Positions 1 to 6,646 of a stretch of 20,305 nt of DNA are shown piece after piece (the first letter of the stretch is position 1; every line of letters starts with the position of its first letter). The DNA is from a bacterium (GTDB lineage Bacteria; Actinomycetota; Acidimicrobiia; Acidimicrobiales; CATQHL01): contig JAPPKQ010000087.1 of NCBI GenBank assembly GCA_028819945.1, positions 1 through 20,305 on the forward strand. Reading direction: 5' to 3'. The notes beneath the pieces were generated by a model, which had not been told where the DNA came from, searched no databases, and was given only the letters and a program-made list of their open reading frames with translations. The translations under genes were made by a program, and so were the position numbers.

Positions 1-1
1 C

Positions 2-652
2 ATCAAGCTGAAGGTGGGCGCCGACACCGCCGACGACCGGCGGCGCCTGGGGCTGGCCCGCGAGGCGGTCGGACCCGACGTGGCCCTCGCCGTCGACGCC
101 AACCAGCGCTGGAGCGTGCCGGAGGCCATCGCCGCCATCGGCGAGTTGCGCGAGTTCGACCTGCGCTGGGTGGAGGAGCCCACACATCCCGACGACGTGG
201 TAGGCCACGCCACCATCGCCAAGGCCGTCCATCCGGTGCCCATCGCCACCGGCGAGATGCTGGCCAGCCCCACCCTCGCCAAGCAGTTGCTGCAACTCGG
301 CGGGGTGCAGATCCTGCAGGTCGACGCCACCCGCATGGGCGGGCCACACGATCTGCTGGCCTCCGTGCTCATGGCCGCGGCCGCCGGCGTGGACGTCATC
401 CCGCACGCCGGCGGAGTCGGACTCTGCGAGGCGGTCCAACACATCGCCTTCTTCAACGCAATCTGCGTGGCCGCCGACACCGCGGGCCTGGCCCTCGAGT
501 ACGTCGACCACCTGCACGAGCACTTCACCGACCCCGTGCAGGTGACAGCCGGCCGCTACCGCCTGCCCACCCGCCCCGGTGCCAGCACAGAGTTCCACCG
601 CGGCACCGAACTGGTCTTCGGGTATCCGACAGGTACCGAATGGCGAGACTGA
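2..652 (+). CDS. L-fuconate dehydratase (enolase superfamily), 3' part
   Basis: The gene begins before the window; the open frame runs from base 2 to the TGA at 650-652, giving about 216 residues. This is the C-terminal barrel of a mandelate racemase/enolase-superfamily enzyme. Visible active-site elements are the K-x-K strand (KLKVG, bases 5-19), the metal ligands in DANQRW (D at 95-97), EEP and GEM, the QVDA Asp, and the general base His in PHAGGVGLCE. The CEYVDHLHEHF-like stretch, here LEYVDHLHEHFTDPV, and the PHAGGVGLCE motif are hallmarks of L-fuconate dehydratase (bacterial FucD, human ENOSF1). That enzyme dehydrates L-fuconate to 2-keto-3-deoxy-L-fuconate in non-phosphorylative fucose catabolism. 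All catalytic residues in the visible part are intact. The next gene, rmuC, is unrelated, and any fucose pathway partners would lie upstream of the window. A related acid-sugar dehydratase specificity cannot be excluded. Confidence 0.88.
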   Translation: MKLKVGADTADDRRRLGLAREAVGPDVALAVDANQRWSVPEAIAAIGELREFDLRWVEEPTHPDDVVGHATIAKAVHPVPIATGEMLASPTLAKQLLQLGGVQILQVDATRMGGPHDLLASVLMAAAAGVDVIPHAGGVGLCEAVQHIAFFNAICVAADTAGLALEYVDHLHEHFTDPVQVTAGRYRLPTRPGASTEFHRGTELVFGYPTGTEWRD

Positions 653-669
653 GCCGCCGCTTCTCGACC

Positions 670-684
670 CGGCCTGATTGGCCG
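670..684 (+). terminator. Possible terminator hairpin after the fuconate dehydratase gene
   Basis: CGGCC (670-674) and GGCCG (680-684) form a perfect 5-bp stem around a TGATT loop, 18 bases after the stop codon. There is no T tract, so intrinsic termination would be weak. This is a structural inference only. Confidence 0.3.
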
Positions 685-688
685 AGCC

Positions 689-711
689 CTGTCACACCCC
701 CCACCTAGGCT
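689..711 (+). promoter_or_regulatory. Candidate DNA-damage-type (PafBC/RecA-NDp-like) promoter of rmuC
   Basis: TGTCA at 690-694 is followed by exactly 11 bases and then TAGGCT (706-711), which fits the -10 form TAnnnT. The spacing and core match the actinobacterial RecA-independent damage promoter tTGTCRgtg-N8-TAnnnT, although the gtg part is not matched. A start site about 7 bases after the -10 would fall near 718, giving a very short leader that begins at the GGGAGG ribosome site (719-724) of rmuC. The same TGTCACA-N9-TAnnnT string recurs at 9241-9262. Confidence 0.45.
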
Positions 712-729
712 CCCTGACGGGAGGTGCCC

Positions 730-2001
730 ATGGAAATCGCACTCATTGCCGTCGCGCTCATGGCGCTCGCCGCGATCGTCGTCCTCGTTCGGGCTTTCCG
801 CCAACGCGACGAGGCCACCCGTGAGCGAGACGAGGCCAACCTGCAACTCGGGAACCTCCAAGTAGAACACGAAGCCCGCGCCAGGGAGATCACGAAGGCC
901 CGCGAGGATCTCGATACCTACTTCAAGGGCATGGCTGCCGACGTGCTTCGGGCGAACAGCCAGGCGTTCCTCGAGCAGGCCAAGGAGCAGTTCGCCAGCC
1001 AATCCAAGCTGAGCGAGTCGGATCTCGAGAAGCGCCAGCAGGCCATCGACGCTCTGGTCAAGCCCGTCCGGGACAACCTCAAGGAGTTCGAGAAGCGGGT
1101 CAACGAGATCGAGGAGAAGCGGCAAGGCGCCTACGAGGGGCTGCGGACCGAAGTCGGCCTGCTGCGGCAGGTCGCGGGAAACCTGGGGGAAGCACTCCGG
1201 TCATCGCAGATGCGCGGCCACTGGGGCGAGCAGCAGCTGCGCAACGTGCTCGAACTGTCCGGCATGAGCGAGCACATCGACTTCTTCGAACAGCTCACCG
1301 TCACCACAGGCGACAGCAGGGGTCGACCTGACGCGGTTGTCCGCGTTCCCGGTGGGGCGCAGGTCGTCATCGATGCCAAGACACCCCTGGACTCCTACCT
1401 CGAAGCCCACAACACCAGCGACGACCAGCAGCGACAGCAGGAACTGCTGCAGTCACACGCAGGCTCGTTGTTGGGCCACGCCCGGACGCTCAGCGGCAGG
1501 AACTACGACGCCGCGATCGACGGCTCTCCCGACTTCGTGGTCATGTTCGTCCCGGCGGATCCCATCCTCGACTCGGCGATGGACGTCCAACCCACCCTCT
1601 GGCAGGACGCGTGGGAAAAACACCAGGTGCTCATCGCCACGCCCGGTCTGCTGCTGGCATTCCTCAAGACCGTGGCGCTGGCCTGGAGAGAGCAGGCCAG
1701 GCAGGAGAACGCCCAGCAGATCGCCCAACTGGGTCAGGACCTCTACGAGAGCCTGCGGACATACGCGGGCCACGTGGACAGCATGGGCAAGGGCCTCGAA
1801 CGAGCCGTCAAGGCTTACAACGACGGGATCGGATCGCTGGAAGGCAGGATCCTGCCGCGGGCCCGCCGGTTCGAGGATCTGGATGCCGTCAGCGGCAAGG
1901 AGATCGAGGCCCCCACACGTGTCGAGCCCGTGATACGTCCCGTGGTGGCGGCCGAATTGACCGAGGCCGAGGAACTCCCGCCGGACTCACCGGCAGCCTG
2001 A
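730..2001 (+). CDS. rmuC: RmuC family DNA recombination protein
   Basis: The protein has 423 residues. The ATG at 730 is chosen over the in-frame GTG at 724 because GGGAGG (719-724) sits 5 bases before it. Residues 1 to about 22 form one N-terminal membrane segment. A long charged coiled coil follows, to roughly residue 140, containing ERDEANLQLGNLQ and EFEKRVNEIEEKRQ. The RmuC nuclease-like domain then carries RGHWGEQQLRNVLELSGM near residue 161 and VIDAKTPLDSYLEA near residue 215, the conserved core of the family. The tail after about residue 380 is acidic and variable. RmuC is predicted to be a membrane-anchored nuclease that limits DNA rearrangements such as inversions at short inverted repeats; its biochemistry is poorly defined. 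The gene appears to be transcribed alone, with a damage-type promoter motif directly upstream. Identification is firm. Confidence 0.93.
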   Translation: MEIALIAVALMALAAIVVLVRAFRQRDEATRERDEANLQLGNLQVEHEARAREITKAREDLDTYFKGMAADVLRANSQAFLEQAKEQFASQSKLSESDLEKRQQAIDALVKPVRDNLKEFEKRVNEIEEKRQGAYEGLRTEVGLLRQVAGNLGEALRSSQMRGHWGEQQLRNVLELSGMSEHIDFFEQLTVTTGDSRGRPDAVVRVPGGAQVVIDAKTPLDSYLEAHNTSDDQQRQQELLQSHAGSLLGHARTLSGRNYDAAIDGSPDFVVMFVPADPILDSAMDVQPTLWQDAWEKHQVLIATPGLLLAFLKTVALAWREQARQENAQQIAQLGQDLYESLRTYAGHVDSMGKGLERAVKAYNDGIGSLEGRILPRARRFEDLDAVSGKEIEAPTRVEPVIRPVVAAELTEAEELPPDSPAA

Positions 2002-2060
2002 CGGCTTGCGGTCGACGGGACGGGACAATCCGGGCCGCGTTTCATCGCTCCCCGTAGCGC

Positions 2061-2080
2061 GCAGCGGCCCCGGGGGCTGC
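2061..2080 (+). terminator. Possible terminator hairpin after rmuC
   Basis: GCAGC (2061-2065) and GCTGC (2076-2080) enclose GGCCCC/GGGG, giving a GC-rich hairpin with one bulge, about 60 bases after the rmuC stop. No T run follows. It is the best termination candidate in the 2002-2500 gap, but the support is structural only. Confidence 0.25.
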
Positions 2081-2177
2081 GATCCGCAGACGATCCGGGG
2101 GGTACTTCCGATGAGGGCCTTGCGGCTAGGTCACCAGCCGCCGACGCGGTGGCCGGTCAAGCCTGCGATTCGCAGAC
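2077..2177. repeat. Two copies of a short palindromic element, CTGCGATYCGCAGAC
   Basis: CTGCGATCCGCAGAC at 2077-2091 and CTGCGATTCGCAGAC at 2163-2177 differ at a single base. Each folds as CTGCG/CGCAG around a 3-base loop. The copies lie 86 bp apart in the gene-free stretch downstream of rmuC. They could be hairpins in the rmuC 3' region, protein-binding sites or an interspersed repeat; nothing in the window decides between these. Confidence 0.55.
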
Positions 2178-2189
2178 CACTGGGTAGCC

Positions 2190-2237
2190 GGAGACTCCGT
2201 GGGCGTGCGGCATGGAGACTCCGCGGGCGTCCGGCAT
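2190..2237. repeat. 24-bp tandem duplication in the rmuC-HNH gap
   Basis: Two adjacent 24-bp units, 2190-2213 and 2214-2237, both start GGAGACTCCG and end CGGCAT. They differ at two positions (T/C at unit position 11, G/C at position 18). No convincing gene covers them. The rest of the 2002-2500 gap holds no recognisable coding sequence. Confidence 0.7.
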
Positions 2238-2391
2238 AGGGACGGCTATCTCAGTGTGACATTGGTCACTTCTGGCTGCCACTCGGATCGAGTGCCCCGA
2301 CAGGAACTGGCACAGGCCGCTGACCTGGGGATTCGATGACTCTGTGGGCCGGGACTCCGGACCGATCCCCCTCTGCTTCGGCCGATGTTCA

Positions 2392-2428
2392 AACTATAGT
2401 TGATATTTTGTCTTAGACTGACTATATT
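2392..2428 (+). promoter_or_regulatory. AT-rich near-consensus promoter of the DUF222/HNH gene, with palindromic operator-like site
   Basis: TTGATA (2400-2405) and TATATT (2423-2428) are separated by exactly 17 bases, and each differs from the sigma70-type consensus at one base. The predicted start site is around 2435, so an ATG at 2429 cannot be the translation start; this supports the ATG at 2501. The perfect 10-bp palindrome AACTATAGTT (2392-2401) overlaps the -35 box. ACTATA is repeated at 2393-2398 and 2421-2426, the second copy overlapping the -10 box. This suggests an operator. The stretch is strikingly AT-rich compared with everything around it. Confidence 0.6.
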
Positions 2429-2500
2429 ATGATAAGAAGCAATGGGGAGGGTCCACCGGGCAGGTGCGCCGGGAAGCTTCGAGAAGGGGGTGATGGACAG

Positions 2501-3841
2501 ATGGGCAATGATCCGCTGCGGGACCACCGGGCCGGTGCCGAGCCGGCGGACACCGATCGGATCACCGAGTGGGCCGCCCTCGGCGAGTGGCTGCACTCGC
2601 CGCCGCTGCTGCACAAGGTCGACCTGGACGTGGTGCGTGAGCGGTTGGTGTTCGTGGGGCGGGCACGGGCATCACTCGCCGCCTTGGAGGCCGAACTGGT
2701 GGGTGAGGTCGCCCGCCGCGAAGGCGACGCCGCCGCCGAGGAGATCCTGCGCCAGGACCAGAAGCGCTCCCGGCGCGGCGCCCGCAAGGCCGTCAAGACC
2801 GCCGCACAATTGGAATGGGCGCCCGACGTAGCCGAAAAGCTCGCCGAAGGCGCCATCACCCCCGAGGCAGCCGAGTTGATCCTCGACGCGGCCGGCGAGA
2901 TCTCGGTGGACCAGCGCCAGTTGCTCGCCGCCGCCGAGACCGAGCCCGAGGACCTGTTCCGCCGCACGCTCAAGGACCACGTCAACGAACTCACCAGCGA
3001 ACAGGAACTCCAGCGGCGCCGGGAGCGCCAGCGCCGCAACCGCAGAGCCACGATCACCGAGCAGCCCGACGGCATGTTCCACCTCTTCGCCCAACTCGAC
3101 CCCCTCACCGGCAACCGGGTCCGCAACGCTCTGCTGGCCAAAGCCGACGAGCTGTTCCGCAACGAAGACCCCAACGACCGCGCCACGTCTCCGCAACGCC
3201 TCGCCGACGCCCTGGAGCTACTCGCCTGCAACAGCACCAGCGACGGCGCACCCGCCGGCGTCGAACTGTTGGTGCTCGCCGATTACGACCAGGTCCACGA
3301 CGCGATCACCAACGCCCGCCTCGCTGACGGGACGCGCCTCACCGAAGCCGAGACGCTCGCCATTGCCTGTGACGCCAAGATCCTCCCGGGCATCTTCAAC
3401 AAGCACACCGGCAACCCTCTACTGGGCCGCTCTCGACGAAAGGTCTCCCCTCGGCTGCGCAAGCGCCTCGTCGCCCGCGACCGCGGATGCATCGGCTGCG
3501 CTGCTTCGGAGAAGATCTGCGAGGTCCACCACCGCGACCACTGGGCCCACGGTGGCGAATCCACCCTGGAGAACACCTGCCTGTTGTGCTGGCGCTGCCA
3601 CCACATACGCGTCCACCTCCACGGCGAAGAAATCACCCACCGCCCCGACGGCAGCCTCACCCTCGCACCGCCAACCGGAACCGGCGGCAACAACGGAGCC
3701 ACGCGCCCACCGCCGCACAGCCACCACCGAACCCATCTCCACGAACCCACCGCTCCGACCAGACCTGACACCCACTCCGCACAGCCCCCCGGGCCATGTC
3801 ACCAACCTCCCCTACCGACCCCTTTCCCCAGCCGATGCTGA
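2501..3841 (+). CDS. DUF222 domain HNH endonuclease-like protein (13E12 repeat family type)
   Basis: The protein has 446 residues. The start at 2501 is preferred because GAAGGGGG (2483-2490) lies about 10 bases upstream and the strong promoter at 2400-2428 places transcription start after the alternative ATG at 2429. The N-terminal two thirds is a largely helical, charged DUF222 region (EEILRQDQKRSRRGARKAV; a LAEGAITPEAAELI-like segment). An HNH module follows at about residues 320-385: CIGC near 330, the catalytic-type VHHRDHWAHGG near 343, then LENTCLLCWRCHHIRVH. The two C-x2-C pairs are consistent with a structural zinc. The tail from about residue 400 is proline-, threonine- and histidine-rich and low in complexity. 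The family is common and often multicopy in actinobacteria (13E12 repeats of mycobacteria), and its true role is not established. The gene stands alone and converges on the LLM oxidoreductase gene. Confidence 0.88.
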   Translation: MGNDPLRDHRAGAEPADTDRITEWAALGEWLHSPPLLHKVDLDVVRERLVFVGRARASLAALEAELVGEVARREGDAAAEEILRQDQKRSRRGARKAVKTAAQLEWAPDVAEKLAEGAITPEAAELILDAAGEISVDQRQLLAAAETEPEDLFRRTLKDHVNELTSEQELQRRRERQRRNRRATITEQPDGMFHLFAQLDPLTGNRVRNALLAKADELFRNEDPNDRATSPQRLADALELLACNSTSDGAPAGVELLVLADYDQVHDAITNARLADGTRLTEAETLAIACDAKILPGIFNKHTGNPLLGRSRRKVSPRLRKRLVARDRGCIGCAASEKICEVHHRDHWAHGGESTLENTCLLCWRCHHIRVHLHGEEITHRPDGSLTLAPPTGTGGNNGATRPPPHSHHRTHLHEPTAPTRPDTHSAQPPGPCHQPPLPTPFPSRC

Positions 3842-3887
3842 GAACCGGTTCGACCGACGCCGACACGCGTGCATGGCGGTGCCGGGA

Positions 3888-3899
3888 GCCTGCGCAGGC
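3888..3899. repeat. 12-bp perfect palindrome between convergent genes
   Basis: GCCTGCGCAGGC is a perfect palindrome in the 116-bp gap between the convergent HNH and LLM genes. GAACCGGTTC (3842-3851), directly after the HNH stop codon, is a second one. Either could contribute a hairpin to the + strand transcript end. No T tract is present. Confidence 0.3.
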
Positions 3900-3944
3900 A
3901 GCCATTGCAAGGCCGGCGGAACAACGGTTGGCGGGGAGAACAAG

Positions 3945-3957
3945 ACGGCGGGGCCGT
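3945..3957 (-). terminator. Terminator hairpin after the LLM oxidoreductase gene
   Basis: On the - strand ACGGC-CCC-GCCGT follows immediately after the TGA at 3960-3958. The T-containing tail CTTGTTCTC comes next. Stem, 3-base loop and tail are arranged as in a short intrinsic terminator, and this is the most terminator-like site in the window. Confidence 0.45.
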
Positions 3958-4953
3958 TCAGCCCCCTGCGGCGGGGCTGAGCAGGCGGTAGCCCTCGTGG
4001 GCGTCGAGGCCGCCGAAGGGAAGCACGTGCAGCGCCGGCGTGGTGACGCCGTTGGCGACGAAGGTGGCGATGCGGTCGCGGCACTCGGCGGGCGTCCCGT
4101 TGATGATGATGTCGTCCACCAAGTCGTCGGGGATCTGCTTCAGGGCGCCTGCCCGGTCACCGCTGTCCCAGCGATCCCAGAACGGGGCCAGCATCGCCTC
4201 CCGCCCCAGCCACACGTGGAACGCCCGGTAGACGGCCACCGAGACATAGCCGGCCAGCATCCGCTTGGCCGCCGGCAGCACGGCGTCGCGGTCAGGGTTC
4301 GGGCAGACGAACAGGCGGGCCACGACCTCGGCGTCGGGCGCGATCTCGCGCACGATGCCGGTCACCCGCGCCGTGTCGGTCGCCGAGAGCCAGTTGATGA
4401 TGGCCCCGTCGGCCTCCCGCGCCGCGAGGCGAAGCATCTGCGGGCGCAGCGCGGCCAGCAGCAGCGGGACCGGCGGGTCGGGCGGCTCGCCGGTGGTGAG
4501 GCGGAACCCCTTCACCTCGAAGGTGTCGTAGGCGGCGGTGACCTTCTCACCGGCCAGCGCGGCCCGCAGGAAGCGCAGCGTGTCACGGGCCCGCCGGTAG
4601 GGCTCGACGAACGGGACGCCGTTCCAGCGCTCCACGATGACGTCCGAGGAAGTCCCGATGCCGAGCGCGAACCGGCCGGGGGCAGCCTCGGCCAGCGCCG
4701 CAGCCGACTGCGCCAGCGTGGCCGGACCCCGCGTATAGATCGGGATGATGGCGGTGCCGAGGCGAACATCGGGTTCCCACGCCGCCGCCAGCGCCAGCGG
4801 AGTGAACCCGTCGACGCCGGAGGACTCGGCCGACCACAGGTCGGTGTAACCCCAGGACACCAGCTCGCGGATGCGCTGACGGTGGCCGCCCAGCAGGCCG
4901 CCGAGGGGAACCGACACGCCCAAAGGCGGCCGCGACGCGTCCGGTGCGGTCAT
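3958..4953 (-). CDS. LLM class F420-dependent oxidoreductase-like protein
   Basis: The protein has 331 residues and belongs to the bacterial luciferase-like monooxygenase fold (TIM barrel). Supporting motifs are GVSVPLGG at the N-terminus, VSWGYTDLWSAESSGVDGFTPLALAAAWEPDVRLGTAI-type strands, the flavin/F420-pocket segment ALAEAAPGRFALGIGTSS, and DGAIINWLSATDTARV. The C-terminal GTPAECRDRIATFVANGVTTPALHVLPFG stretch is typical of actinobacterial F420-dependent members. Its substrate cannot be inferred. I start it at the ATG at 4953 (MTAPDAS). An in-frame ATG at 4986 would add eleven residues, but those lie inside a duplicated copy of the upstream gene's 3' end and are unlikely to be authentic. 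The gene is the last of the DUF501-ppx-acetyltransferase run and is followed by a terminator-like hairpin. Confidence 0.87.
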   Translation of the reverse strand: MTAPDASRPPLGVSVPLGGLLGGHRQRIRELVSWGYTDLWSAESSGVDGFTPLALAAAWEPDVRLGTAIIPIYTRGPATLAQSAAALAEAAPGRFALGIGTSSDVIVERWNGVPFVEPYRRARDTLRFLRAALAGEKVTAAYDTFEVKGFRLTTGEPPDPPVPLLLAALRPQMLRLAAREADGAIINWLSATDTARVTGIVREIAPDAEVVARLFVCPNPDRDAVLPAAKRMLAGYVSVAVYRAFHVWLGREAMLAPFWDRWDSGDRAGALKQIPDDLVDDIIINGTPAECRDRIATFVANGVTTPALHVLPFGGLDAHEGYRLLSPAAGG

Positions 4954-5063
4954 CGGCAGCTCACAGCCACCGGAAGACGCGCCCATCGCGACCTGGGTTA
5001 CTCGTGATCAACGCGACTGCGGTCATCGGCGGTTCACAGCCACCGGAAGATGAGTCCGTCGCG
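4945..5063. repeat. Direct repeat (46 bp, offset 73 bp) duplicating a stop/start junction
   Basis: Copy 1 (4945-4990) and copy 2 (5018-5063) match at 40 of 46 positions, with 31 of 33 identical in the core 4945-4977/5018-5050. Copy 2 contains the last codons and stop of the acetyltransferase gene (RDGLIFRWL-stop) followed by ATGACCGCA. Copy 1 contains RDGRVFRWL-stop followed by the ATGACCGCA that starts the LLM gene. Of the four differences within the coding tail, two are synonymous. Confidence 0.85.
4961..5026 (-). pseudogene. 21-residue ORF, probable remnant of a duplicated acetyltransferase gene
   Basis: The frame starts ATGACCGCA at 5026, right after the acetyltransferase stop, and ends at TGA 4963-4961. 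It reads MTAVALITSN at the front and GRDGRVFRWL at the end. The last nine residues before the stop mirror the acetyltransferase C-terminus (RDGLIFRWL). The simplest reading is a tandem duplicate of the upstream gene that lost its middle, leaving a start fused to an end. It could still be translated as a coupling leader for the LLM gene, because its stop lies 7 bases before that gene's ATG. Confidence 0.4.
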
Positions 5064-5678
5064 GCGTTGTGCCCATTCCTCGGTGGTGATGGCGAACCGC
5101 TCGTGGTCCTCCCAGCAGCCGTTGATCTCCAGGAAGCGCAGCGCCACGCCCTCCGAGCGCAGCGCCAGCTTCTCGACCACGCGGCGGCTGCGCTGGTTGC
5201 GGGGCACGATGGCGATCTCCACGCGGTGCAAGTCGAGTTCCTCGAAGGCGAACCGCAGCCCGGCCACCACCGCCTCGGGGATGTAGCCGTTCCCGGCATG
5301 ACGCTGATCGATCCAGTAGCCGATGTGGCAGGACTGGAACGGCCCCCGAGTCACACCGGCGACATTCATCTCCCCCACCAGCGTCCCCTCCACGAACACG
5401 CCGAACCCGTAGCCGGTGCCGAGGTGACGTTCCCGGTCGCGCGCCCCGCAGCGCGCCGCGAACGCCGAGCGGCTCACGTCGGGGTCGGGCGCACCCTTCG
5501 GCTTGGCGGGCTCCCACTGGGTCAGCCAGGCCCCGTTGTGGCCCCGCACCTCGCGCCACTGCGCGAAGTCGCTCGGCACGAGCGGGCGGAGACGCACCCG
5601 GCGCCCGGTCAGCACCGGGGGTGATTCGATCGAAGCGAGAGCCCTGCGCATTCGTTCGGGGACCCTAGCCAGCATCAT
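5034..5678 (-). CDS. GNAT family N-acetyltransferase, RimJ/RimL-like
   Basis: The protein has 214 residues and matches the RimJ/RimL (acetyltransf_3) type. The N-terminal strand LTGRRVRLRPLVPSDFAQWREVR opens the fold. GYGFGVFVEGTLVGEMNVAGV and CHIGYWIDQRHAGNGYIPEA carry the central sheet and the acetyl-CoA pyrophosphate-binding Q/R-x2-G-x-G-type loop (RHAGNGY). LHRVEIAIVPRNQRSRRVVEKL and GVALRFLEINGCWEDHERFAIT match the family C-terminus. The expected role is N-terminal acetylation of a ribosomal protein or a similar target; the substrate is not decidable. The ATG at 5678 overlaps the ppx TGA (ATGA), with GGGAGG just upstream, so translation is probably coupled. A second ATG at 5675 has slightly better ribosome-site spacing. 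The 3' end is involved in the 46-bp duplication. Confidence 0.88.
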   Translation of the reverse strand: MMLARVPERMRRALASIESPPVLTGRRVRLRPLVPSDFAQWREVRGHNGAWLTQWEPAKPKGAPDPDVSRSAFAARCGARDRERHLGTGYGFGVFVEGTLVGEMNVAGVTRGPFQSCHIGYWIDQRHAGNGYIPEAVVAGLRFAFEELDLHRVEIAIVPRNQRSRRVVEKLALRSEGVALRFLEINGCWEDHERFAITTEEWAQRRDGLIFRWL

Positions 5679-6646
5679 CGGCCTCCCGCTGCGGAGGCCT
5701 CCCGGAAGGACCGCTGCTGACCGTCGGCCAGCAGGCTGCTGACCAGCCCGTCCAGTACGTCGGTCTCTGACACCAGGCAACTGTCGAAGCCGAAGAAGCG
5801 CATGATCTTCACGAGCACGCACATGCCGGCGACGATCACGTCGGCCCGATCGGCGTGCAGTCCCGGGTTTGAGATCCGCTGGGCGCGATCCTCGGTCGCC
5901 AACGTCCGGAACACGTCCTCGGCGGCGGCGCGGGTCAACTCGAAGTGGTGGATCCTGTCGGGGTCGTAAGGCTCGAGGCCCAACTCCACCGCGGCGGCAC
6001 TCGTCACCGTGCCGGCCACACCGATGAAGCAGCTCGTCCGGCGCACCTCGGGAATGGCGATCAGCACATCCTCCAGGTGGGCCTCGGTCACCGTCAGGCA
6101 GGCGTGCAACTCCTCGAGGCGGGGCGGGTCGTGGTGGATGAACTGCTCGGTGAGCCGCACGCACCCCACGTCCGCCGACAGCACGCCCTCGCAACGTTCG
6201 GCGCCGAAGGCGAACTCGGTGGAGCCGCCACCGATGTCGGCCACCAGGAACGGGCCGCGCGCGGGGTCCAGCCCGGCTGTGGCCCCCTCGAACCCCAGGC
6301 GCCCCTCGGTGTCGCCGTCCAGCAACTCCGGGCGGATCCCCAGCACGGCGGTCGCCGCGGTGAAGAACTCCTCGGCGTTGCGGGCGTCGCGGGCGGCGGA
6401 GGTGGCCGTGGCGCGCACGGCCTCGACACCCAGGGCGTCCATGATCCCGCGATAGTCCTCGAGGACGGCGAGCGTTCGGCCAATGGCCGCGCCGTCGAGA
6501 AGCCCTGATGCGTCGACACCCTGTCCGAGGCAGGTGACGATCGTGCGCCGCTCGAGGGTGTTGATCCCCTCGCGGCTCACGAGCAGGCGCGTGGAGTTCG
6601 TCCCGCAGTCGACCGCTGCCACCACGCGGCCGCCGGACCCGCTCAC
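5675..6646 (-). CDS. ppx: Ppx/GppA-type exopolyphosphatase/guanosine pentaphosphate phosphatase
   Basis: The protein has 323 residues and belongs to the ASKHA (actin/Hsp70/sugar kinase) fold. The phosphate-1 loop VAAVDCGTNSTRLLV lies at residues 9-23, the TATSAARDARN segment supplies the catalytic-Glu region, and the phosphate-2 loop VADIGGGSTEF follows. FIGVAGTVTSAAAVELG is a further family motif. Its length fits the short two-domain actinobacterial Ppx without the HD-like C-terminal domains. It probably hydrolyses polyphosphate and/or pppGpp, linking it to stringent control. I place the start at the GTG 6646, which overlaps the DUF501 TGA (GTGA); an upstream start would add 18 residues that lie over the DUF501 C-terminus and look non-homologous. 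DUF501 followed by ppx is the usual actinobacterial order. Confidence 0.92.
   Translation of the reverse strand: MSGSGGRVVAAVDCGTNSTRLLVSREGINTLERRTIVTCLGQGVDASGLLDGAAIGRTLAVLEDYRGIMDALGVEAVRATATSAARDARNAEEFFTAATAVLGIRPELLDGDTEGRLGFEGATAGLDPARGPFLVADIGGGSTEFAFGAERCEGVLSADVGCVRLTEQFIHHDPPRLEELHACLTVTEAHLEDVLIAIPEVRRTSCFIGVAGTVTSAAAVELGLEPYDPDRIHHFELTRAAAEDVFRTLATEDRAQRISNPGLHADRADVIVAGMCVLVKIMRFFGFDSCLVSETDVLDGLVSSLLADGQQRSFREASAAGGR

Noticed and set aside
2429..2431. ATG at 2429 as the start of the DUF222/HNH gene
   Set aside because: It lies at the -10 box of a near-consensus promoter, has no ribosome site, and would add 24 non-family-like residues. The ATG at 2501 has a ribosome site.
4984..4986. 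ATG at 4986 as the start of the LLM oxidoreductase
   Set aside because: The extra residues (MGASSGGCELP) are an out-of-frame reading of a duplicated acetyltransferase tail. The ATG at 4953 follows the duplicated junction directly.
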